From Roseivirga spongicola (GTDB taxonomy: Bacteria; Bacteroidota; Bacteroidia; Cytophagales; Cyclobacteriaceae): 64,000 nt of DNA. Where the stretch lies: contig NZ_LRPC01000028.1 in NCBI RefSeq assembly GCF_001592965.1, positions 372,001 through 436,000 on the forward strand, given 5' to 3'. The translations under genes were made by a program, and so were the position numbers. How positions within the stretch are numbered: position 1 is the stretch's first letter; each line of letters starts with the position of its first letter. The notes beneath the pieces are model-generated. The model searched no databases. It was given only the letters and a program-made list of their open reading frames with translations, and had not been told where the DNA came from. Shown one piece after another: positions 1 to 7,272 of this stretch.

Positions 1-2
1 AC

Positions 3-32
3 GGGGTGAGGGAGCGACTTCTGTATGCATAA
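3..32 (+). CDS. Possible 3' end of a gene cut by the window edge
   Basis: Frame 3 is open from the window edge to a TAA at 30-32, and a terminator-like hairpin starts just after. That placement is what one expects for the tail of an upstream gene. Only nine codons are visible, so neither identity nor coding status can be judged. Confidence 0.2.
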   Translation, partial: GVRERLLYA

Positions 33-33
33 T

Positions 34-70
34 TGAAGGCCTTTCTCACTCAGTGGGAAGGGCCTTTTTT
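34..70 (+). terminator. Rho-independent terminator of the gene to the left
   Basis: The arms AAGGCC and GGCCTT enclose a short loop region and are followed by a run of T. It lies directly after the TAA at 30-32 and isolates the ilv region from whatever is upstream. Confidence 0.6.
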
Positions 71-88
71 GTTGCGTGAAACTCCAGA

Positions 89-212
89 GGCTATCTCAAA
101 AGCCACTAAGGTCGTCATTCCCGCGTAGGCGGGAATGACGACCGGCCTTGGTGACCAGTTTTAAGAGATTCCCGATCGGAGTCGGGAATGACGGTTAGCT
201 TTTGAGATAGCC
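89..212. mobile_element. MITE-like element with 15-bp terminal inverted repeats
   Basis: The ends GGCTATCTCAAAAGC (89-103) and GCTTTTGAGATAGCC (198-212) are perfect inverted copies bounding 124 bp with no ORF. Inside are two copies of the GTCATTCCCGC-type palindrome, at 113-140 and about 170-193. The TIR resembles the GGCTGTCTCAAAA-type ends found on several IS families (from memory, not searched). No clear target-site duplication is visible. It could be a non-autonomous element moved by a transposase encoded elsewhere, or a plain large hairpin. Confidence 0.5.
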
Positions 213-266
213 CCATAAGCATCCTGCCAGTTTAAACTGATTCGGTCGAATCTGGCAGAATGTAAA

Positions 267-471
267 GCCTTCCCCCTTGGGGGAAGCCCCGAAATATCGG
301 GGGTGATGGGGGCTCAAAAACCGAAGAAGTTTCCACTCCAACCCTAAAGGGTGACTGATGAAGTTACTGCCCTGATTCAAAGTCCCCTTTAGGGCCCCGA
401 AGCATCGGGGTTAGGGGTGAAAGACTGAGGTGCAATCCGCGGGAGATTCTTCGCCCCGAAGTCTCGGGGCG
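267..471. repeat. Cluster of GC-rich palindromes upstream of ilvD
   Basis: Four perfect or near-perfect hairpins occur in a row: 269-286 (CTTCCCCC/GGGGGAAG), 287-302 (CCCCGAAATATCGGGG), 395-410 (CCCCGAAGCATCGGGG) and 452-471 (CGCCCCGAAG/CTCGGGGCG). The open frames here are produced by repeats and are not genes. With the element at 89-212 they fill the gene-free stretch before ilvD. Confidence 0.55.
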
Positions 472-521
472 TTGTATTTCGCTCAGAATGGCGAGGTACT
501 GGAGACTGTAGTTGAAACAAC

Positions 522-608
522 TTAAAACTGTAATAAAAATTGATTAAATATCTGAAAAACAGATAGATAAATAAAAAACGAATTGGATTTAAAACTGTAG
601 CAAAAATG
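522..608 (+). promoter_or_regulatory. Direct repeat in the ilvD leader, possible operator
   Basis: TTAAAACTGTAATAAAAATT (522-541) recurs as TTAAAACTGTAGCAAAAATG (589-608), 67 bp apart, in an AT-rich leader before the ilv genes. A repeated block just upstream of the first gene of an amino acid operon could bind a regulator. No leucine/isoleucine-rich leader peptide or attenuator hairpin was found. Function is inferred from position only. Confidence 0.25.
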
Positions 609-653
609 ATTTTCGGGCTGCCTCAGGGGGCTCAACTTAATACCTTCAAACTA

Positions 654-2327
654 ATGGAACTGAATAAATACAGTAAGAGATTAACACAAGATCCTTCGCA
701 GCCGGCCTCACAGGCCATGTTGTACGGGATTGGCCTCACTGAGGAAGACATGGCTAAAGCCCAGGTGGGCGTAGTCAGTACGGGTTACGATGGCAACACC
801 TGTAACATGCACCTGAACAAGCTCGCAGAGCAAGTGAAGGCGAGTATTTGGAAGGAAGATTTGGTAGGCCTGATGTATCATACCATCGGAGTGAGTGATG
901 GTATATCCAATGGAACCGAAGGCATGCGCTATTCTCTGGCCAGCCGTGAGATCATCGCAGATTCCATAGAAGCGGTGGCAGGTGCTCATTACTATGATGG
1001 ACTGGTTACCGTTGTGGGTTGCGATAAAAATATGCCCGGAGCGCTCATCGCTATGGGGCGTTTGAACAGACCGAGTATTATGCTCTATGGAGGCACTATT
1101 GCTTCAGGCTGTTTCAAGAACCAAAAACTTAACATAGTCTCTTCGTTCGAGGCACTGGGGCAGAAGTTTGCGGGCACTATATCTGAGGAGGATTATAAGG
1201 GCATCATCAAAAACTCATGTCCTGGTGCGGGAGCCTGTGGTGGAATGTATACTGCCAACACCATGTCTTCGGCCATTGAGGCCTTGGGAATGTCATTACC
1301 TTATAGTGCATCTAACCCTGCTGTTAGTACTGACAAAACTCAAGAGTGTGAAGAGATAGGAAAAGCGATAAGAAAGGTTTTAGAACTAAACTTAAAGCCT
1401 CGTGATATTATGACGAAGAAATCGTTTGAAAACGCCATTCGTTTGATCACCGTTTTGGGTGGTTCTACCAACGCAGTAATGCACCTAATTGCCATTGCAC
1501 ACAGCATTGATATAGATTTAACCCTTCGTGATTTCCAAAGGCTTTCTGATTCAACCCCTTTCTTGGCCGACCTAAAACCAAGCGGTAAGTATTTGATGGA
1601 AGACCTTCATGAGGCTGGTGGAGTTCCTGCTGTGATGAAATGGATGTTAGCTGAAGGAATGCTGCATGGTGACTGTATGACCGTAACCGGTAAGACAATT
1701 GCCGAAAACCTGGCCGATGTGCCAGAATTAGACAATAGCAAAGGGATTCTCAAACCAAAAGAGGCTCCAATTAAGCCTTCAGGACACTTGCAGATGCTAT
1801 TCGGCAATCTGGCTGAAGAAGGGGCTGTAGCTAAAGTCACAGGTAAAGAAGGAGAGAGATTCGAAGGAACAGCCATTGTTTTCGATGATGAGTTTTCTGC
1901 TATTGAAGGTGTTAGAAATGGTTCAGTAAAGGACGGGCACGTGGTAGTCATTCGTTTCGAAGGTCCCAAAGGCGGACCAGGAATGCCGGAAATGCTGAAG
2001 CCTACTTCGGCCATAATGGGTGCTGGTTTAGGTAAAACTGTAGCCATGATTACCGATGGAAGATTCTCTGGTGGAAGTCATGGTTTTGTGGTGGGACACG
2101 TAACTCCAGAGGCTCAGGTAGGAGGTACTATCGCTTTGGTGGAAAATGGAGATAAGATAGTTATTGATGCCACTAAGAATGAGATCAGCTTATTGATTTC
2201 TGATGAGGAATTGTCTAAAAGAAGAAAGAATTGGAAAGCTCCTGAACTGAAAGTGAAACGAGGAGCACTTTATAAATACGCAAAAGCAGTAAGCTCTGCA
2301 TCAGAGGGCTGTGTAACCGATAAATAA
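654..2327 (+). CDS. ilvD: Dihydroxy-acid dehydratase IlvD
   Basis: Dehydrates 2,3-dihydroxy-isovalerate and 2,3-dihydroxy-3-methylvalerate to the 2-keto acids, the third common step of valine and isoleucine synthesis. From the ATG at 654 the protein has 557 residues, the usual family length. An in-frame ATG at 606 would add 16 residues that do not look like IlvD, so 654 is preferred. The three Fe-S cysteines are visible at about Cys50 (NTCN), Cys123 (GCDKNMPG) and Cys195 ([15 protein letters not shown]). First gene of ilvDBNC; ilvB begins 6 nt after the stop. Confidence 0.97.
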   Translation: MELNKYSKRLTQDPSQPASQAMLYGIGLTEEDMAKAQVGVVSTGYDGNTCNMHLNKLAEQVKASIWKEDLVGLMYHTIGVSDGISNGTEGMRYSLASREIIADSIEAVAGAHYYDGLVTVVGCDKNMPGALIAMGRLNRPSIMLYGGTIASGCFKNQKLNIVSSFEALGQKFAGTISEEDYKGIIKNSCPGAGACGGMYTANTMSSAIEALGMSLPYSASNPAVSTDKTQECEEIGKAIRKVLELNLKPRDIMTKKSFENAIRLITVLGGSTNAVMHLIAIAHSIDIDLTLRDFQRLSDSTPFLADLKPSGKYLMEDLHEAGGVPAVMKWMLAEGMLHGDCMTVTGKTIAENLADVPELDNSKGILKPKEAPIKPSGHLQMLFGNLAEEGAVAKVTGKEGERFEGTAIVFDDEFSAIEGVRNGSVKDGHVVVIRFEGPKGGPGMPEMLKPTSAIMGAGLGKTVAMITDGRFSGGSHGFVVGHVTPEAQVGGTIALVENGDKIVIDATKNEISLLISDEELSKRRKNWKAPELKVKRGALYKYAKAVSSASEGCVTDK

Positions 2328-2333
2328 TGATAT

Positions 2334-4055
2334 ATGGAAGCTGTAATTACTCAATCCGTTAGTGAAAAAGTAAAGACCTCAGGGGCCGATGCTGTGCTTC
2401 GTTCCTTGGTTGCAGAAGGTGTCGACCTGATTTTCGGTTACCCTGGTGGCGCCATTATGCCTGTTTATGATGCGCTGTATCACTATCAGGAAGAAATCCA
2501 TCATGTACTTACCCGCCATGAGCAGGGTGCTATCCATGCTGCTCAGGGTTATGCCCGTGCTACTGGCGGAGTTGGGGTGGTGATGGCTACTTCTGGCCCG
2601 GGTGCTACTAACCTGATCACCGGAATTGCTGATGCAATGATCGATTCTACGCCTTTGGTGTGTATTACAGGCCAGGTGGCATCATCTCTTCTTGGTTCCG
2701 ATGCCTTTCAGGAAACGGATATCATCAGTATTTCTATGCCAGCCACTAAATGGAATTTTCAAGTAACGAGGGCAGAAGATATTCCAACTGCCTTGGCAAA
2801 AGCATTTTACATAGCCAAAAGTGGAAGACCAGGGCCAGTGTTGATTGACATCACAAAAGATGCTCAGTTCGATCAGGTAGAATTTGATTACAAGAAATGT
2901 GAGGCTGTCAGAAGCTATCAGCCTATTCCAGAAGTTCAGCCAGTGGCAGTTCAAGCAGCGGCAGACCTTATTAATCAGGCCGAAAAACCATTTGTACTTT
3001 TTGGTCAGGGAGTGATTTTAGGTCAGGCCGAAGAAGAGTTTAAGACTTTCATTGAGAAGTCAGGCATTCCTGCAGCATGGACGCTTTTAGGGCTTTCAGC
3101 GCTGCCAACTGAGCATCCGCTAAATGTTGGAATGTTAGGAATGCACGGAAATTATGGCCCGAATAAGCTAACCAATGAATGTGATGTTTTGATAGCCATT
3201 GGAATGCGCTTTGATGACCGGGTAACCGGTAATCTATCCAAATATGCCAAGCAGGCTAAGGTGGTTCATCTAGATATCGACCCTTCAGAGATCAACAAGA
3301 ATGTGAAGGTCGATGCACCAGTTTTGGGTGATTGTAAAGAGAGCCTAAAACAACTTACAGAATTAGTGAAGAGGAAAAGCCATCAGTCTTGGCTAGATCA
3401 ATTCAGAACTCTGAATGATATAGAAAGGGCTCAAGTTATTCAGCCCGAGTTGAATCCGACCGAAGGTCAGATGACTATGGGTGAGGTAATTAAGGAAGTC
3501 AATGAATTGACTGAAGGTGAAGCCATTCTGGTAACCGATGTAGGTCAGCATCAAATGGTGGCTTGTCGATATACTCAGTTCAAGCAGTCCAAAAGTAATA
3601 TCACTTCAGGAGGTTTAGGAACCATGGGGTTCTGTCTTCCAGCAGCATTGGGTGCCAAGCTTGGTGCTCCAGATAGAGAGGTTATTGCTGTGATTGGTGA
3701 TGGAGGCTTCCAAATGACAATTCAGGAATTGGGCACAATCTTCCAAACTCAAGCAGCGGTGAAAATCATCATCCTGAATAACAGCTTTCTTGGAATGGTT
3801 CGCCAATGGCAGCAGCTTTTCTTCGATAAGCGATACAGTTCAACTGAGTTAATCAACCCAGATTTTGTAAAAATAGCTGAGGGCTATGGAATTAAAGGAA
3901 AGTCGATCGATCAACGAGACGACTTGAAGAGTGCAGTTGCAGAGATGTTAGCATACCAAGGAAGTTTTCTATTAGAAGTTCATGTAGGGAAGGAAGACAA
4001 TGTTTTCCCAATGGTTCCTACAGGTGCTTCAGTTTCAGATGTAAGATTATCATAA
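2334..4055 (+). CDS. ilvB: Acetolactate synthase, large (catalytic) subunit
   Basis: Condenses two pyruvates, or pyruvate plus 2-oxobutanoate, to acetolactate or acetohydroxybutanoate using ThDP, FAD and Mg. It has 573 residues with the normal three-domain layout. The catalytic Glu63 lies in RHEQGAIHAAQGYA. The ThDP/Mg motif GDGGFQM...NNSFLGMVRQWQ lies near residues 455-500. It sits between ilvD and ilvN; the ilvN start is 2 nt after the stop, so the two subunits are probably made together. Confidence 0.97.
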   Translation: MEAVITQSVSEKVKTSGADAVLRSLVAEGVDLIFGYPGGAIMPVYDALYHYQEEIHHVLTRHEQGAIHAAQGYARATGGVGVVMATSGPGATNLITGIADAMIDSTPLVCITGQVASSLLGSDAFQETDIISISMPATKWNFQVTRAEDIPTALAKAFYIAKSGRPGPVLIDITKDAQFDQVEFDYKKCEAVRSYQPIPEVQPVAVQAAADLINQAEKPFVLFGQGVILGQAEEEFKTFIEKSGIPAAWTLLGLSALPTEHPLNVGMLGMHGNYGPNKLTNECDVLIAIGMRFDDRVTGNLSKYAKQAKVVHLDIDPSEINKNVKVDAPVLGDCKESLKQLTELVKRKSHQSWLDQFRTLNDIERAQVIQPELNPTEGQMTMGEVIKEVNELTEGEAILVTDVGQHQMVACRYTQFKQSKSNITSGGLGTMGFCLPAALGAKLGAPDREVIAVIGDGGFQMTIQELGTIFQTQAAVKIIILNNSFLGMVRQWQQLFFDKRYSSTELINPDFVKIAEGYGIKGKSIDQRDDLKSAVAEMLAYQGSFLLEVHVGKEDNVFPMVPTGASVSDVRLS

Positions 4056-4057
4056 TC

Positions 4058-4612
4058 ATGAACAAGGATTTTACCATAACCGCTTTCACTGAAAACCACA
4101 TCGGTTTGCTTAATCGCATTACTTCAGTTTTCACAAGAAGGCACTTGAATATCGAAAGTCTTAATGCTTCAGAGTCGCAGATTCCGGGCATTCATCGCTT
4201 CACAATAGTCCTCAATACCACCGAAGAAATGGTGAAGAAGTTGGTGCTTCAACTAGAGAAGCAAGTTGAGGTGATAAAAGCAATTTATCATACGGATGAG
4301 GAGACGGTGTTTCAAGAGATTACACTCTTTAAAATCTCTGTGGAAAAGGCTGCTGAAGACAATCTAGTAGAAAGACTTATTCGCGATAAAAATGCAAGAA
4401 TTCTATCGGTTGAACAAGACTTTATGATCGTGGAAAAGACTGGTCATAAGGTTGAAAACGATGATCTATTGGAGTTTTTAAAACCATATGGCTTAATCGA
4501 TTACGTGAAATCTGGTAGGGTGTCACTCATCAAAATGGACGAAGAATTAAAAGACCTGAAGAAGCTAATAAAAGAAGCCAAGCAGGCCGAGTACAAACAA
4601 TCATTAAACTGA
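4058..4612 (+). CDS. ilvN: Acetolactate synthase, small regulatory subunit
   Basis: Regulatory partner of IlvB. It has 184 residues with an N-terminal ACT domain (about 4-75, beginning FTITAFTENHIGLLNRI) and the usual C-terminal domain (about 85-165). Such subunits activate the large subunit and confer valine feedback inhibition; whether it is valine-sensitive here cannot be read from sequence. The C-terminus ends in a Lys-rich helical tail. The 2-nt spacing from ilvB suggests translational coupling. Confidence 0.93.
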   Translation: MNKDFTITAFTENHIGLLNRITSVFTRRHLNIESLNASESQIPGIHRFTIVLNTTEEMVKKLVLQLEKQVEVIKAIYHTDEETVFQEITLFKISVEKAAEDNLVERLIRDKNARILSVEQDFMIVEKTGHKVENDDLLEFLKPYGLIDYVKSGRVSLIKMDEELKDLKKLIKEAKQAEYKQSLN

Positions 4613-4634
4613 AAACCAATTAAATCTTAATACA

Positions 4635-5708
4635 ATGGCATTAATCAATTTTGGAGGCGTAGAAGAAAACGTAGTAACCCGAGACGAATTCCCATTATCT
4701 AAGGCACAGGAAGTGCTTAAAGAAGAAACTGTGGCCATCATTGGTTATGGTGTTCAAGGACCAGGGCAATCATTAAACCTAAGAGATAACGGTATCAATG
4801 TAATCGTAGGGCAAAGACAACCATCTAAGTCTTGGGATAGAGCTGTGGAAGACGGCTGGGAGCCAGGTGTGAACTTGTTCTCTATCGAAGAGGCATTGGA
4901 AAGAGGAACCATCATTTGTTATCTACTTTCAGATGCTGCTCAAATTCAGCTTTGGCCAACGGTAGAAAAGCACCTGACTGCAGGTAAAATGCTTTATTTC
5001 TCACATGGCTTTGGAGTGGCGTACTCGGATAAGACAGGTATCATTCCTCCGGCTGATGTAGATGTGGCGCTAGTGGCTCCCAAAGGGTCAGGTACCAGCT
5101 TGAGAAGACTATTTGTTGAAGGAAAAGGCTTGAATTCATCATTTGCTGTGCATCAGGATGCTACAGGAAAAGCCAAAGACAGAATCATTGCCTTGGGTAT
5201 TGGAGTAGGTTCAGGTTACCTGTTCGAAACCACATTCATCAAAGAAGTTACTTCTGACCTTACTGGTGAAAGAGGCACTTTGATGGGGGCTATTCAGGGC
5301 TTGTTCCAGGCACAATACGAAGTATTGAGAGCTAATGGACACTCACCTTCAGAAGCGTTCAATGAAACTGTTGAAGAAGCTACTCAGTCGCTTTACCCTC
5401 TGATTGCTGAAAACGGAATGGACTGGATGTATGCCAACTGTTCTACCACAGCTCAGCGTGGTGCTTTGGACTGGAAAGATCCATTCTACGAAGCTACCAA
5501 GCCAGTTTTCGAAAAGCTTTATGCTTCGGTAAAAGCAGGTGTAGAGGCTCAGAAATCTATTGACTCTAACTCTCAAGCTGATTACAGAGAGAAACTTCAA
5601 GTAGAGCTGGACGAGCTTCAAAACTCAGAAATGTGGCAGGCAGGCAAGGCCGTTAGAGCCCTCAGGCCTGAAAATGCCCCAGCTGTGAAGAAAGAGGAAC
5701 TTGTTTGA
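4635..5708 (+). CDS. ilvC: Ketol-acid reductoisomerase, fungal/Bacteroidota type
   Basis: Isomerises and reduces acetolactate or acetohydroxybutanoate to the dihydroxy acids with NADPH and Mg. It has 357 residues. The Rossmann motif is GYGVQGPGQ (37-45), and the C-terminal part carries SDLTGERGTLMG and NETVEEATQSLYPLI. It resembles yeast Ilv5 in wording (NLRDNG, DGW.PG.NLF, YFSHGF, VAPKGSG, YREKL) more than the GYGSQGHAHALNL type of most bacteria. Last gene of the compact ilvDBNC run; repeats follow before ilvA. Confidence 0.96.
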   Translation: MALINFGGVEENVVTRDEFPLSKAQEVLKEETVAIIGYGVQGPGQSLNLRDNGINVIVGQRQPSKSWDRAVEDGWEPGVNLFSIEEALERGTIICYLLSDAAQIQLWPTVEKHLTAGKMLYFSHGFGVAYSDKTGIIPPADVDVALVAPKGSGTSLRRLFVEGKGLNSSFAVHQDATGKAKDRIIALGIGVGSGYLFETTFIKEVTSDLTGERGTLMGAIQGLFQAQYEVLRANGHSPSEAFNETVEEATQSLYPLIAENGMDWMYANCSTTAQRGALDWKDPFYEATKPVFEKLYASVKAGVEAQKSIDSNSQADYREKLQVELDELQNSEMWQAGKAVRALRPENAPAVKKEELV

Positions 5709-5792
5709 CCCCCTCCAACTCCCCCTAGAATAGGGGGAGAGTATTAGTGCTAGAGTAGGCTGTAAAGGCCTACTTCCAATGATTCTAGTAAC

Positions 5793-5872
5793 CGTCATTC
5801 CCAACTTGATTGGGAATCCCTATCGGCCTTAGGTGCGATTATTTGGAGATTCCCGCCTGCGCGGGAATGACG
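5793..5872. repeat. Dispersed double-hairpin repeat (GTCATTCCC family)
   Basis: The block opens CGTCATTCCC, has an inner hairpin (CCCAACTTGATTGGG), and closes with GATTCCCGCCTGCGCGGGAATGACG, so the outer ends are also inverted. Related copies are at 113-140, 55622-55649 and 59173-59247. A shorter GC-rich palindrome (CTCCCCCTAGAATAGGGGGAG) precedes it at about 5718-5738. The element fills the ilvC-ilvA gap and may weaken read-through into ilvA. Confidence 0.65.
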
Positions 5873-5894
5873 TGTTAAATGATACGAATATGCA

Positions 5895-7157
5895 ATGAAT
5901 ACAACTACTTTTTACATACCACAATTAGCTGATATAGAAAAGGCAGCAGAAAGACTTCAGGGTGTGGTTCAAAGAACTCCCTTGTTGTCAAATCTCTCGT
6001 TTTCTGAAAAGTATGAGGCCAATATCCAATTCAAGCGTGAGGACTTACAGGTGGTAAGATCTTATAAGATCCGTGGAGCTTATAATCGAATCAGCCAGTT
6101 GAGCCAAACTCAGAAGGAGAATGGTGTGGTCTGTGCTAGTGCTGGAAATCATGCTCAAGGTGTGGCTTATTCCTGCAGAATGTTGGAGGTAAATGCTACT
6201 ATTTTTATGCCTGCTCCAACGCCTAAGCAAAAAGTAGATCAGGTCAAGTTCTTCGGTAAGAACTGGGTTGATGTTGTGCTGATTGGCGATACCTTTGATG
6301 ATGCATACCACCTCGCACAGGAATATTGCCAAAAGCAAAAGGCCGTTTTCATTCACCCATTTGACGATGAGCAGGTGATTGAAGGTCAGGGAACAGTTGG
6401 TCTGGAAGTATTGGCCGATGCCTCAGAACCCATAGATTATCTGTTTCTGCCTGTTGGTGGTGGTGGACTTTCTGCTGGAGTGTCTACCGTTTTCAGGCAA
6501 TTGAGTCCGAATACTAAGATTATTGGAGTGGAGCCGGAAGGTGCGCCAGCTATGCTCAAGTCATTAGAAGCTGGAGAGAATGTGGTGCTAAAGGACATCG
6601 ATAAGTTTGTAGATGGTGCTGCGGTTCAGGCAGTAGGAGCTAAAACTTTCCAAATCTGTAAGCAGAACCTCGACCAGGTGATAACTGTACCCGAAGGTTT
6701 GGTGTGTACCACCATTCTCGCTTTGTACAACAGAGAAGCCATTGTGGTAGAGCCAGCAGGTGCTCTCAGTGTAGCTGCTTTGAATCTTTTTCACGAAGAA
6801 ATCAAGGGTAAGAATGTGGTTTGCGTGCTTTCAGGTAGTAATAATGATATTTCCCGAACTGAAGAGATTCGCGAAAGATCACTGCTATACGAAGGCCTAA
6901 AGCACTATTTCATTGTAAGATTCCCTCAAAGAGCAGGTGCACTTCGTGATTTTCTGGTGGAAGTATTAGGGCCGAATGATGACATTGTTCACTTTGAATA
7001 CACGAAGAAAACAGCCAGGGAAAAAGGGCCTGCACTCATTGGTATTGAACACTTGAATCAAGAGGATTTCGAGCCACTTTTGGAAAGAATGAAGTCGAGA
7101 AATTATCAGGTAGAATACCTCAACGAGCAACCGAATCTGTTCGGGTTTATCCTTTAA
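5895..7157 (+). CDS. ilvA: Threonine dehydratase, biosynthetic
   Basis: PLP enzyme that deaminates threonine to 2-oxobutanoate, the entry to isoleucine. It has 420 residues. The PLP lysine is Lys58 in SYKIRGAYN and the phosphate-binding loop is PVGGGGLSAG (near 188-197). The C-terminal ~95 residues (from about 325, HYFIVRFPQRAGALRDFL) form a single ACT-like regulatory domain, as in Bacillus-type IlvA and unlike the two-domain E. coli form, so feedback by isoleucine is expected. It lies between ilvC and thrA, linking the two pathways. Confidence 0.95.
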   Translation: MNTTTFYIPQLADIEKAAERLQGVVQRTPLLSNLSFSEKYEANIQFKREDLQVVRSYKIRGAYNRISQLSQTQKENGVVCASAGNHAQGVAYSCRMLEVNATIFMPAPTPKQKVDQVKFFGKNWVDVVLIGDTFDDAYHLAQEYCQKQKAVFIHPFDDEQVIEGQGTVGLEVLADASEPIDYLFLPVGGGGLSAGVSTVFRQLSPNTKIIGVEPEGAPAMLKSLEAGENVVLKDIDKFVDGAAVQAVGAKTFQICKQNLDQVITVPEGLVCTTILALYNREAIVVEPAGALSVAALNLFHEEIKGKNVVCVLSGSNNDISRTEEIRERSLLYEGLKHYFIVRFPQRAGALRDFLVEVLGPNDDIVHFEYTKKTAREKGPALIGIEHLNQEDFEPLLERMKSRNYQVEYLNEQPNLFGFIL

Positions 7158-7165
7158 AACTTTAC

Positions 7166-7228
7166 CGTCACCCTGAACTTGATTCAGGGTCTTTTTGAAA
7201 AGGATTCTGAAATAAATTCAGAATGACG
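7166..7228. repeat. Dispersed palindromic repeat (GTCACCCTGAAC family)
   Basis: Two hairpins, CCCTGAACTTGATTCAGGG followed by T-rich sequence and ATTCTGAAATAAATTCAGAAT, lie between outer CGTCA and TGACG ends. The first hairpin plus its T run could act as a terminator after ilvA. It fills most of the ilvA-thrA gap. Confidence 0.6.
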
Positions 7229-7272
7229 AACATAATTTTTAAATCAAATTCTAATCATAAATCAGCGAAACC

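Noticed and set aside
195-380. Minus-strand frame of 61 codons in the left repeat region
   Set aside because: Built entirely from GC-rich palindromes and the MITE end.
606-653. Longer IlvD start at 606
   Set aside because: The extra 16 residues match nothing in the family, and starting at 654 gives the standard 557-residue length.
1607-2047. Minus-strand frame of 146 codons within ilvD
   Set aside because: Antisense to a well-conserved part of IlvD, with Pro/Ser-rich composition typical of shadows.
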